Below are positions 26,280-40,281 of a stretch of 64,000 nt of DNA, in pieces. The notes below the pieces were generated by a model, which saw only the letters and a program-made list of their open reading frames with translations, searched no databases and was not told the origin of the DNA. Position 1 is the first letter of the stretch. Every line of letters begins with the position of its first letter. The position numbers and the translations under genes are program-made. The DNA comes from Dolomedes plantarius (taxonomy: Eukaryota > Arthropoda > Arachnida > Araneae > Dolomedidae): positions 64,031,145 to 64,095,144 of the forward strand of contig OU015493.1 of assembly GCA_907164885.2 (NCBI GenBank), in the 5' to 3' direction.

Positions 26280-26868
26280 ACACATTTAGCAAATAATTTG
26301 TAAAACAAGAGTCACTTCTTTGACAACAGCCATCCAGAAATAGAAATCGATCTAATGATCACTGAATTTCGAAGCCTCTATCCTAACCCCATGGATACCA
26401 TCTCCTCCATTTTTATTATCAAAACCTACATTTACCAAAAAATTTGTAAAATAAGAGTTACTTCTTTGACAACAGCCATCCAGAAATAGAAATCGATCTC
26501 ATGATCACTGAATTTCGAAGCCTCTATCCTAACCCTATGGATAATATCTTCTACATATTTATTATCAAAATCTACATTTAGCAAACAATTTGTAAAATAA
26601 GAGTTACTTCTTTGACAACAGCCATCCAGAATTAGAAATCGATCTCATGATCACTAAATTTCGAAGCCTCCATGCTAACCCTATGGATACCATCTCCTAC
26701 ATTTTTATTATCAAAACCTACATTTAGCAAATAATTTGTAAAATAAGAGTTACTTCTTTTACAACAGCCATCCAGAATTAGAAATCCATCTCATGATCAC
26801 TGAATTTTGAATCTTCTATCCTAACCCTATGGATACCATCTCCTACATTTTTATTATCAAAACCTATA
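26280..26868 (+). repeat. Tandem repeat, unit about 147 bp, 4 copies
   Basis: Units begin near 26281, 26428, 26573 and 26716 with acatttagcaaataatttgt. Each contains caacagccatccagaa, atctcatgatcactgaattt and ccctatggataccatctcc. Copies look highly similar by eye, so the array is fairly young. Confidence 0.93.
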
Positions 26869-28017
26869 ATTCTTATTTAACTTATCATTGCAAAACATAC
26901 TATATATTATATTTATTAAACGTAAGAGGATCAGATTAAGAAATAGTGTACTGCCAACTCATGACAAAACAATGATTTTTATTTCAAAAAAGGATTTTTA
27001 ATGAATTTTTATGCACTCATGGACAATCAACATCAACTTTAGCTTAGGGCAAATTTTCAAAGCGGATAGGCACAAAGCATTGAAGTAAACAAACTGGGAA
27101 GGAACTGAAGAAATGAAACAGCATTGAATTATAATGCTTAGCAAGCATTTAAAGAAAATACATTTCTAAGAACAATCACTGGTCCTTTGCAGGCTGCGTC
27201 GATCTAGGACAAATCAGAATCGATGTGTTGATTTAAACATGGATTTCTTTCTCCTTTTTCAGACAGTTAAAAACGAGTTTAACGTCTTGAAAATAACAGC
27301 TCTAAAAAGGTGATATTTACTTTAGATTATTTCCCAACAGGAGAAAAAAAAATATACAATGAACTTAAACATTCTGCATATTTTCTGTTTAAAAAAAACA
27401 ATAGTCCGAATTTTGTCGTGGATTTTATCGCGCAATTTGCATTTAACGATTTCGTATTTTCTTTCCCGGGTTAAAAATTACGATTGTCACCAGGACGACT
27501 AGATATTTGTATTCCCCACAGATACAAAACATAAATAATGGAAGTAGACAAGAACGCGTAAACAAAGTCGAATAAAAATGCACGATAGAGTTGTTTTTTT
27601 TTTCTATAGCCCGCACAATTTGTGCTGCCGTTTTGTGAGAAAAAAGCTTAGGTTAAAGTGTTGAAATGTTTTGCAATGATTTTTTTTTATTCCATTGAAT
27701 TCCTAGATGGTAGAGAAGGAAATTCTTCCCTCTTAGCTGCAAAAAAACCCATTCAGTTGCTTCTGATACCATGACTGAAAATCATTGTATGTTTGGATAG
27801 AATACATTTATAAGTTCTAATGTAGAGAGATAAGGTACGAGGAATTTGAGGAAAACTACCATACAGTAACAGTAAAAATTAGGGAATAATATTTTTTTTT
27901 AACATTATATTAGTGCTTACAAAAAATACGAAAAAACTTTTTTCAATTTTTGTTTTCAGAAATAAAAACAGATACATAGTTCGTTATTCAAGTACTCTTT
28001 TATTATAACTTTTTTAC
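26869..28017. other. AT-rich sequence, nothing recognised
   Basis: No gene or repeat structure seen. Confidence 0.45.
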
Positions 28018-28262
28018 AAGGCCCAAATTAGCCTATTGCTAGCGCGTTGTGCTTTGAACTAGGGATGCTCGGTTTGAATCCCAGAGACAACCTTTAAATA
28101 CCTTTGTGTCTAGTTCGGATATGAACACGTTAAATCCGCAAACCTTCTATGAAGTCAAAGAGGGTGGGAGGAGGTACGAGCCAATCAGATGTCGCCCCTG
28201 GGGTCTAATCTGTAAAAATTAAGGTGACACCAGGGGGGTCACCTATACGAACCCTCATGGAA
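28018..28262 (+). mobile_element. tRNA-derived SINE, family B copy 1
   Basis: A-box-like tagcctattgctagcgcg and B-box-like ctcggtttgaatcccag are spaced as in tRNA. The body contains tgtgtctagttcggatatga, acacgttaaatccg and a run of caggggggtc. The same block order occurs on the minus strand at 54905-55217. Confidence 0.8.
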
Positions 28263-31200
28263 AACGATTATCGCAGATTAAATGCAAATGTCTTAATAAA
28301 CAAGTGCTCGGCATTAGTAAAGAACAACAAAACATAATTTTTTTTTTTACGAATTTAACGGATTGTGGTAAAATTCAATTCTTTTATTTGCAAAACATTC
28401 ATAATGTGTTTTCCACAAATGGGTATTTATATACAGATCTTTATACATATGTAAGTATTTATATTAAATTTTGTTTAAAAAAACTGTTTTAAGTCTAAAT
28501 TTACGGCCTTTATAGTATATCTGCTAACACAATAACTTGTCAAAACTATTTGCTACTTTTTTTTTCTTTTTTGTACATTCGAATGATCTCAGAATAATTT
28601 GTCACATGAAATTTATCAAATTTCAAAAAACAATGAATCAATTTTAAAGGCAAAAATATCCTTATTTCAAAGTAATGTATGTTTTGTATTTCAGAAAATA
28701 TTTCTAGAAGTTTCACTCTAAGTAAAATAGAACAATGAATGCTGGCAAAAATACCATAGAGATATCTTGCGAGGAATTTTAAAAGTGTTCTATAGAAAAC
28801 GACGTGTTGTGATAAGTCCATTCCAAGACAAATAAGACTTGCATACAAATATAGAGTACAGCGGGTTAAATGTTGGTGCATTAGATGATGTAATGTGGTG
28901 TTGGTTATGGTTAAAATATTGAATGTAAAAAAGCAATCAATTTGAAAAAAATGCAGTCGCTGTAGTTTGATTCTAAAAGCTTTCTAGCAAAAATATAAAT
29001 ATACAAACAATCATAAAAATATGCCTGTTTCAAGAACTTTGTGTCCCTGACAGCCTTAAATCTCAACCATAAATCTAAAAACCTCGTACTTCGGGTTTCA
29101 ACGTATGCTTTTTACTCTATTTAATGCATATGTTACTACCGATAGCTAAATATTCGATGTCCTGATGATGTAATTAAATTTAGAACTGACACTAAAAATC
29201 AAGAGTGGTGTTCATTGAATAGAATGTCAGCCATGCAAGTAATTAATTCAGTAGATTTAATTTTGCGCCTTATCTGCGTCCGATATCTCGAATTTATATT
29301 TTAAAAAGTTCTCTAAATAATCTTCAAATATGGGCTGGAAGAATCTTACAAATAATGTTTCATCATATTTTCTTAATAAAAAATGGCTATCTAATTCATC
29401 CACCGTTTAATGAGGATGTCGACACTGTTTACAAAGAGACCGTAGAAATGCTCCATTTCTAGTTGTTTTGGCTTCACTTCAAGTTTTGGATTTCAGTTTC
29501 AACTTGATATACCTTTTTTTTAAATATCTTCGCTGTATAACTTACATAACATCTCTAAACGTCAATAAACTAAAATATTTAAAAAGCTTTATAAATAATA
29601 AAATTATGTTTCTAACAGAGATGCAAATTAAACATTTTTAAAGAAGAAAAACTTACCAGACATAACATTTTATTAATAAATTTATTAATAAAAGTCCGAT
29701 ATTACGTTTAATTAATGCATTTTTCTTCCATTTCTTAAATGTTGTTAATTAATATTTGATACTTTTATTCATTTTATAAATTTTTTTGCCTTATTCTGTT
29801 ACTAAAGGTATCAAATATTTCAACATGTTGACTCCAAATAGAAAATAAAACTTTAAATAGGCATACTGAAAAGAATATTTAAGAAAAATGGAAGTATGAA
29901 ATATTATCAAGGAAGAATTTTCGTCCAATTTTATTTAGAAATAATTGACTTTTAAGAAGCATTTTTAAATTAAATATAAAAAATACCACCTGTCTAATGA
30001 ACAAACTAAGCGTCGCGATTTCGACACCTGTTTTCAATAACATTATGACTAAATACTGAAGCCAATAACATGCTAATATATAATGTTATTAAATAAACTA
30101 TAACTTTTTTATAACTAGGCTTAGGTGTAAAAGTCAAGATGTAACTTTTAAAAAAATTATTAAAATAAAAATATTTTTTTAAAAATATTTAATAACACAC
30201 ATAAAAATACATCTGCGTTTACAACTTTCTATGCCTAATAAGTTAGTTGTATGATTAATTCCAATTGTTTGTTGGATAGTTAGTTGAATTAAACACTATG
30301 GGCAAAGTTTGCTTCATAATGATTAATCAAAGCAGAATCTACAGTTTTGAATCTAATCGAAGAATCTTAGGTGCTTATTACTATTTGACCATCGCCTGTT
30401 TACTTCCAGTATCATGGCCTCTCTCATACACTTTTTGAATGTCTCATGGAACAAACTTCAGAAGTAACTTTAATACTTTGCAGAACAGACCTTTCAGATT
30501 AGCTAAATTTTTGAAGGGCTATAAGAGATTTAAAAAAACCCGAAGATCTTTTCTTTTCCTTCTTATTTCTAATTTATAAATTGGCTTCTACAAAGAAAAA
30601 AGGTCATCATCAGAGCAACGACAGAATTACCTGCAGAGAAATATCAAATAACTGTAATTATCAAAAGAATGATAGTCCAGACGCAAATAAGCCTCAGTCA
30701 AAATAAATCCTGCCATTATAATTTTCTTAATTATATTCTGTAGGTTGTGATTGAAATATTCCGAGTGTCTCGTATCGGTCAGCAGGATAGTGTCTAAAAT
30801 CTGTATAATAAAAAATTATGAATTCTCTTTGCTTTCAATGCTGCCATTAGCAACAGCTGCAAATTTTTTTATAAGGCTTCATAATGTTGCTCATTTCGCG
30901 GGAAAAGTTGATCTGATTGTGATAATTTGGAAATCGCATATATAAAGACACTGACCGGTGTAAGAATTTGACTACTGGAGGAAAAGTGGCAGAGACGTAA
31001 GCATATCTGATAAGATCGATAAAAACAATACTGGTACCCTAAGAATGTGCTGATTAAGTAAAGAGTCAGTTTGAGTAAGTTTGGTAGCAAATATTCAGAC
31101 TGAAATTTAACTTATGGAGAGTGACATGTATTGACGGGACCTTGTATGCATGAAAACAAGAGATTTAAGGGTTTTCGTTCTTTTGTGGGATTTTCTTAAC

Positions 31201-34200
31201 TCAAAACTAACCACATAATAGATCACCTTCATTTGATAGATTTTTAAGGATTCTAGCTTGTTTCTATATATAAAACTCAGATGAAGATACGTAGAGATAA
31301 ATATTTCAACTCATTTTCATAATTGGCCATTTTGCGTGATTCGGCATTGTTTTTCTCCGATATTTTGAAAAGTAAATCCTCTGTATTTAAAGCATGCTTA
31401 TGATTTCCCCATCTTGCACAGTTAAATAAAAAATTTGCTTTTTGTATTCGACGGATGACTTATCCTCTGAAAAGAAAAGTCAATTCGAAAGAAACACTTT
31501 TCCTTTCAGCCGCAAATTTGATACCAATTCAAGTTTCCTGTAAATTTAGTAATGAATATTTCACAAAAAAATCATTAAACTGCTGTAGTCCAAATTAGTT
31601 ATTGATTATAGGTTCCTTTACCTTTTGGTCGTTAAATCAGGCATACATTTGAAATATATTAGAATGGTACTCAGTTAACGACATCTTTTTACGGAGAGTT
31701 TAAAAATTCACCTAACAGTATTTGATTGAAATGAAAACTCAAAATTTAATATTTCTAAAACTTAATCTAGTTTTAATGATAATTGATATATTTCATTGTA
31801 CATTATTTCAGATGTGTAATATTCTGACAGACTCAGAGCAATTTCTTTTTTCCTTAATACTAAGTCATAAATACTGAACTTTAGTTTTATATAAAAGATT
31901 GATTTATAGAAAACAAAATTTCACTTGATTACAGTAATATTTAAAAACAACATTGTGATAGTTCAAATGAGAAAGGCCAAGATTGAAAGTCTGTACGGGA
32001 TTTAAAAAGCTCATTTTAACTCTTGCAGCACATGCCTTTGAATCTTCCGATCTGCCAAAAGACAATGCCCAAATCTGCAAATCCTTAGATAAATCATCTT
32101 AATATTTTAGAGACTAAAATAATGAATCTTTGAGGAAAACGCATCTCTCTCTACAAATTAAACTGTATTAATCAGTTCAGCAGAAACTGTATTAACGTTC
32201 AGCAGAAAAGTCTTTTGAAGTCCGCTAGTTGGCAGAATTCCAGATTTTATATTACTCTTAATAGGTTTAACACATACGTTTGAAAGAGCAATTTTTCTTC
32301 TTTAGTTTTTCTCCACTTGAGTTTTATAACCGATATTAAAAGTGGAAATATCTCACTGAAACCTTTTGTTGAACTCAAGTGATAATTGCACGAGTTAGAA
32401 TCACCCTTTACATAACTTAAAATCTTTAAACTTTTAAGAAATTTAAAGATTCTGTTTCTAAAGTGATTATTTTTTCTGAATATCAGATATATTTGCATAC
32501 TTGTACGTGGAATAAACATATAATTTTAGTAACCCAACACCGAATTACATATGTGATGCGTCCCCTACGTTTTTGCAATTTTACCACATCCCCTCTTCTG
32601 CTTGTTAATTATCAATTTGTTCAAATGCCCCATCTCCCCCCATAAGAAATTCCTACCCTTGTTTTAGGGTACTATAAAATTAGGCATTATTTTAGACGCT
32701 AGGAATGCACGTCTGCCTGTATATAACGTCACACGCTATTCACAGTGCACCATGTGTCGTCACGCGCCTTCTTAATACTGTAAAATGCCATCGGGTCGAC
32801 AAATCTGAAATAAATGGTGTTTTGGCTTCGCTGAAAGGCAACGGATACTTTCAGTATTGGAGAAATATTTTTTTAAAAAAGGGACAGACAGGAGCAGCAG
32901 ACTTTCGTAGATATAATTATAAGAGTGTTATAACTGCCTTAAAAGCAATTATCACGTGCAAGATTTTGGTAAGTACTCCAGCCAGTTCCTAAAAATCTAA
33001 AATATTTCTTTGGGTGTATTTTATGCTTAAAATATTCTTAATACATACAACACTAGCAGTTGAATTAACTCTTTAGCCACTAGGCTTTCTTTATTGTCCC
33101 ATTGCAAAAGAAATAGTTTTAATTTCGTCGTCACGGCGACGGCTTAAAAGCAACAGTCTATCATTAAAAAAAAACCTCTAAAATTTACAAATATTATCAC
33201 CATGAAGAAATTATTTTAGGGAAATGATAAACATGCCAGTTTTTTAGAATATGTAACTTGTTTCAATGAAGTATAAACTTACAAAAAAAAATTTAAAGAG
33301 CCTTGCTCCTATAAGGTCGTTTTACTATTTTTTGTAGGAGAATATAAAAGAAAGAATGCAAAATAAAATTCTTTATAATATATAATGAAGTTCCTATAAA
33401 CAAGTTTGTTTATTCCATGTTGTAAATATATGCAAAGACAATCAGATTTGAAAGCTAATAATGCTTATTTCTAATTATCTGGGAAAGGTTTCAAGCATAG
33501 CACTGTGTACAACAACTTAAATCTCCGAAATATCATTTCAAAGATTTCACGATTAACAAAAGAGCTATAAAAAATTAAGTTATACCTATTTCTAACAATG
33601 GCTGGCTTGGTAAATCTAGGATTAAATGCAAAAGAATAAAAGTTTAAAAAAGTAAAGTAGTAGTAAAAAAACTATATTTACTGAATTGATATAATACTCA
33701 AGATTCTCCCAAATTTAATCTGTATATACATGATAATTTAAAGTAAATTTAAGACAACTATTGAGCTAATATCCGTCGTTTTTATTACAACATTGGAATA
33801 CCGAGTTCTCTTAACCGCATTTTGCATACCAACGTATATTATATACGTGTAGAAATCACTCTCCCAGCATCGCTAAACCTTAAAATGTGCAAGCAGGTGG
33901 CAAGAAACGATCGTAAAAGTCAACACGCCATATGTTTTTTACTATTGGTTCATGCATCTCTAAAAATAATTTAAAGAATGAGTTGAATCCAAGATTGTGC
34001 CAAATGTTCGTTATGTGAGTGCCTTCATATTCAAATGACAGTAACCACACGTTACTTCGTTTACTACACAAAATATTACAAAATATTTGTATGCTGTACA
34101 ACATAAAAAAGGAGTTTTTCTTCATTAGTCATCTGTAAAAATATAAAATTTTTAAAAGAATTTCATTCTTTTATTATTTTTAAACTGCCTAAAGAATTTT

Positions 34201-34459
34201 TGATCCAAAGAAAAAAATTCCAAGACTATTTTCGCACAAAAAGTTTATAGAAAAAAATTATTATTTTTCCCTTTAAACTGATTAAAAATTATAAAATTTT
34301 ATCTTATAAAAATTTTATGATTCCAGAAAAAAATAACTTTTTGAAACTTTTCGTTTTGCTGAAAAGTGAAAAAAATATATTCATAGAGAATTCTTTATTT
34401 ACTTAATATATCGAAAACTAAACGCGTTACAAATGTAACATTTTTTAAACATAATTTAA
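28263..34459. other. 6.2 kb AT-rich stretch without recognisable features
   Basis: I found no reading frame with a known motif, no terminal repeats and no tandem array. The longest frames (111 codons at 28546-28881 minus, 90-95 codons near 32.2-33.0 kb) lack domain signatures. A GGTAAGTA splice-donor-like sequence at 32968 follows the 32705 frame but has no supporting acceptor or homology. Confidence 0.4.
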
Positions 34460-35690
34460 GGGGGGAGATCACCTTTGCACGCTCAAAAATACATTGATTT
34501 TACTTACAAGCTTAATGCGTTGTCAAACAGTTAATATGCAATTAATTTAAACCAATTTTTAGGGTGAATTGTACAAAGATTTATCTATTAGAAAACAAAA
34601 GCAGAATTGTTGGGAGATTATTAGAAATTATTTTATGTAAAAAAAACTAATGTTTTATGAAAACTGAATCTTAGGTCACTGCAATGCACGCATCATATTT
34701 TAAAAGCTATAAGCGATATATATTAAAGTATTTGTATATATTCTATCCATAGGTTATACTTTAATCTACACCTAAAATAATTACCAAATTTCACTTAAAA
34801 ATATTTTTTTCAGGCAAATGTATTATAATATACAAAAAATATCATTAATTTTTTTTTATTTCTGATAAAAATTTAGTAATATGTACTTACTTAAATTTAG
34901 GTAGAAATTCTATAAACATACAAGATATATATGTATACAAAATTTTAGCAATTTATGACAATTAGTTTTGAAGAAAAAGTGCGCAAAAGTTTAAAAATAA
35001 CTGATTTTAGAAAAAGCCATTTAAAGTTTAAAGTTTCTACAAATTACTTTACTATTAACTTTATACATTTGGCCATAAAATCGGTTCTAATTGTAGTACC
35101 GACTTAATTTTTTTCAAAAAATTCCTTATATTCCATTTCTCAAAATTAAATCATAATAAATAATTACAAGATAAAAAGAACTTTTTATATACCATGTTTT
35201 TGAATTTTGTGTTGAATACAATTCTATGTATTAATAAATACTTTTTTAGAATTATTTTGATTAATTATCCCATCATCTTGAAAGAAAATTAAGTTAATTG
35301 GAAGTTAACTTGCGTTTAACTTTTTTCCCCGTTCATCTTTTTGTTTCAGCTTAAAGATGGCTAAAAGTATTAAGAAAATGTATTGTCATCGTGTTCTGAG
35401 CTATTCTAAAAGTTTCAAATGTCTAGGTAGTCGGAGAAGTTAGTTAAAAATCGATTGCAAGATTTGTACTGAACAAACACACACGCAAACAAACACACAA
35501 ACAAACAAGAAAGCAAGTTAATAAAAACATGGTAATAAATAGGTATAAATACTATTACAAAATGAAGGGCAAAAATACATTGTTACAAAAGCCACTTCCG
35601 TGATTCAGGAATACTCGAAAAGGGTGTGGATGTTAATAAAAACATGGTAAAAATTGAGTTTTTTGAAGGTTTAAAGGTAATTTCCCCCCC
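34460..35690. mobile_element. TTAA-flanked DNA element with G-run termini
   Basis: The left end ggggggagatcacctttgca and the reverse complement of the right end gggggggaaattacctttaa are similar. Each is bordered externally by TTAA (34456-34459 and 35691-35694). TTAA duplication is the signature of piggyBac-type transposition, but the termini are not the usual CCC-start. No transposase frame is seen across 1.23 kb, so it is non-autonomous. The interior holds dispersed repeat P (35157-35545). A further G-run end of the same type lies at 44186. Confidence 0.55.
35157..35545 (+). repeat. Dispersed repeat P, copy 2
   Basis: It matches 1112-1540 in the same orientation with high similarity over several 30-60 bp blocks, including the (CAAA)n-rich stretch. 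Just after it, tgttaataaaaacatggtaa recurs at about 35632, bracketing about 115 bp. Confidence 0.75.
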
Positions 35691-35694
35691 TTAA

Positions 35695-36887
35695 AAATTT
35701 CTCGAATATTTTTTATATGTTAATTTATTTTTATATACATACACATCTGACTGATAATAATGCTTTTACGAAATACGAGTAAAATAAATTTTCCTTTTCT
35801 TTCCTTTATTTTCCTCCTTTCAGAGTACTTTTCCTAACAAAGGAGAGGAAAACTTATTTTTCTGCTAAAAAGTTCGATTGTTAAAACGCGCTCGTAAACA
35901 GCCTCTTGGATACTAACTTATCTATTGTACATGTGCGATACTACGCATCACAAAGAAGCAGCATTAAATTATACAAGCAGAACTAAACTTTATACGACCA
36001 TATCTGTTGAAAATATATCACTCGGTTCCATACAACAAGGGCTACGTATGATATCGATTCCAACATTTACCGTCACCCAAATACACACACAGATCCGAAT
36101 GACAATCAGACTGTTGACCTGATTTCCCAGCAGCAAAACATCACTATTCCAGCGCGCCGCGTGGAAACAGGCGCCTTGTCCAATATTCCAGAAGCCACCA
36201 ATCATCACATTGTAAAGGTACTACTCCATACAAGGGCGTTGGAGCAGAAATAGATCAAAATTGCTTTCAGAACCGGAAACTCAGAGAGAGAGAGAGAGGC
36301 GAATCCGCGGGATAAAAGGGCAAATAAATATTTGTTTTTCCAGGTAGTTAGAGGTTCGAAGCCGCCAGGATTCGGATGGATAAAAAAAGGGAAACAGAGA
36401 TTGCCCTGTCGAACAATAACGGCTCACTCCCATTCGAACACCACAAGAAGTGCAACGAAGGGCGCTTGCCCGCTCGTAGGTAATTTCACCAAGCAGGATG
36501 GTATTTGAAAAAAAAGTGTATGGTGTATTTGGGGAACATTGAGTTAAATTTCAAACTTTACTAGGTAAAAATAATTTTTGTTGGAAGAATATAGCTGCTT
36601 AGAATAAAAATAGAACAGCTTCCGTTGGAAACTGTCATTTTCAGAAAAGTTGAAAAACACCGAGAGCTGAGATCACATTAGTCACTTTTGATGTTATATC
36701 GCGGTATTAAAATCCAAATTATATTTTGCTTTGTTAATGATGTGTTTTAAATACTTTCCTTATATTTCTCATGTTTAATACCTTTTCGGACACAAAACTA
36801 GATTAGTTAGAACTGCATACCAAGATAGGTTGAAATACATGATAGGTTACATGAAATAATTACGCTCTAAAAACTTTTTTTAAAAAG
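35695..36887. other. Mostly AT-rich; GC-richer block at 36235-36480
   Basis: The block 36235-36480 contains a (GA)n run (36282-36298) and unusually GC-rich unique sequence (ggcgcttgcccgctcg). No coding motif recognised. Confidence 0.35.
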
Positions 36888-37774
36888 TTCAAGCCTTCAT
36901 TTCATGTTTGAAAGAAACATTTATTCAGAAACCAATCTGAAGATTAAATAAAAATGGATGACGGAGATTTTCCACTTTGTAGCAAAGATTAAATTTCACG
37001 ATACTTCATATAATATTTTCCATGATGGAAAAGAACCTTTTCTGTGCTAAATGTGGCCTTCTTCTCTTTATTTTAATGTTTAAACTATCCATAAAAGAGG
37101 GATAGCACTCATCGTTTATTGCTTTGAACGTTCCCAAGTAGCCAATGAGATTATACCATGGACGTCCCAACGAACAGTGACCAAAATCATTCATGCTGAT
37201 GAAACAGTTTTGATTCTCTTTGGATCAGGTTCACCTATTTCAACCCACTGTTTTTTTACTGCCCTATTGTTTCTCACAGCTAATGATGTATCCATTTTTA
37301 TCAGCTGTTGCATAACTGGGCTAAAAGTGCCTCTGGATTCCTTTGAAACCCTTCCCAATAGTATTTTGAAGTGTTCACTCGTTCACATTTTTAATTCGTT
37401 TTTGACAAAAGCTCCACGCACTTTGCCGACAGCTTTTTCATATTCAAATATTCCTGCGGAATATTATGTAGCACTCTGATAGCATAGCAAACGTCTCAAA
37501 AACCTCACGTACTTTTAGTGTGCTTTCCTACATCATCGACTGTATCACAATTTTTTTCTGTAATATCCGGCGTAGTGACCTCAGCAGGGTGACCAGGACA
37601 TTCAGCATTCATTGAATACATTCGGCCCCAGCGAAAAGAAACATACCACTTGTAAACCATTCTAAAATTAGGTGTAGACCCGCTATAATAACTGTTGATC
37701 CTAGATATGGTTTCTGCCTTTCTTTTTCTTAAACTTTTCAGTTTTATCGACTCGCGAAATTTGTTTTTCTCCAT
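36888..37774 (-). pseudogene. Heavily decayed irritans-type mariner transposase
   Basis: Read on the minus strand from the ATG at 37774, the first 75-80 codons encode a mariner N-terminal helix-turn-helix (MEKNKFRE..., YYSGSTPNFRMVYKWYV, then a Gly-x-Pro-x-EVTTPDI segment). Downstream, in changing frames and past several stops, recognisable pieces follow in the expected order. These are KVRE near 37510, a NMKKLSAK segment near 37440, RNPEALLAQL near 37330, a WDVHGII segment near 37165 and IKRRRPHLAQKRFF near 37040. The C-terminal third after the second catalytic Asp region cannot be followed. I did not find terminal repeats. This is an old insertion, much more degraded than the other transposases in the window. 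Confidence 0.75.
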
Positions 37775-38027
37775 TGAGTGACTAACAAGACTTGATGGTC
37801 TAAAATAGCTGCCAGTCACGGGATAAGCGACGAATCTATTTGCAGTTTGACATGCATTCCTTTTAAGCATGCTAAATGTGAGAGAGCAAATGAGCAATTT
37901 GAGAAATTCCTCTACTTTATTGAGAATTTCACTAAAGTAGTGCCATCTCTCAAATTTAGCATGGACTCACCAAATGACCTCTATATATTTACTTAAAACA
38001 AATTCTTTCGGGTTCATTTTACATGAA
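37775..38027. other. Probable 5' flank of the decayed mariner
   Basis: The inverted pair gagaaattcctctactttat / gagaatttcactaaagta near 37895-37940 and the repeated ctaaatgtgag / ctctcaaatttagcatg suggest a local hairpin. It cannot be assigned. Confidence 0.3.
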
Positions 38028-38280
38028 ATGGATCCGAAAAAAAGATCACCCCAGATAAAAAGATTCATAGATGGCAATTATGAAAAGGGCATTAAGGTGA
38101 CAAAGATTTCATAAATAAAGCATCCTAAACATGGTAAAGGGTAAAAGCTCTGTGAATAAAATTCACAATTGTGATTATCAAGTATCACATTTCTTTATAA
38201 ACTATGGGCTCAAGGGATATGCAAGTGCCAATTTAGCCAGTGGTGAATTTGTAAAATGGATAAGAGGTTCAGAAAAATAA
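38028..38280 (+). other. Two adjacent short ORFs, unrecognised
   Basis: An ATG at 38028 opens a 28-codon frame, and an ATG at 38131 opens a 49-codon frame ending at the stop 38278-38280. The second has a more protein-like composition (FFINYGLKGYASANL, EFVKW). The pair could be pieces of a decayed transposable-element protein split by a stop. I do not recognise the family and do not claim expression. Confidence 0.25.
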
Positions 38281-39962
<1,682 letters not shown>

Positions 39963-40281
39963 ATACATGTCATGGCCTGAATTCTTAGCACAATTAAATA
40001 ATTAATAGAGAACTAAATAGTTAATGGCTAATCAGCCACTGCAATAGTTATATAACGCTTTGCGCTGCTAATGCTAGGGGATTAAAAAGTAGGTACAGAT
40101 TGGGATTGGACATTATGAATAACGGACGTGTGTTTTGAGGAGGAAAGTCGAGCAAAATGGCGAAGGGATGAAGATTTGAGACATGGTTGAGCTCAAGTTA
40201 AAAGAATAAAGCGAAATGATTAGAAAGAGAGCGTCTTCACTCTCGGCTACCACACCAGACTGCAACAACCGGATTAATGTA
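39963..40281. other. Sequence between the microsatellite and the DD36E element
   Basis: No feature recognised apart from the TA target copy at 40280-40281. Confidence 0.5.

Noticed and set aside
28546..28881. 111-codon minus-strand frame in the featureless 28-34 kb region
   Set aside because: No motif, no start context and an AT-driven composition; consistent with a chance frame.
32705..32992. 95-codon frame followed by a GGTAAGTA donor-like sequence, considered as an exon
   Set aside because: No acceptor, partner exon or protein similarity could be seen; one donor-like octamer is not evidence.
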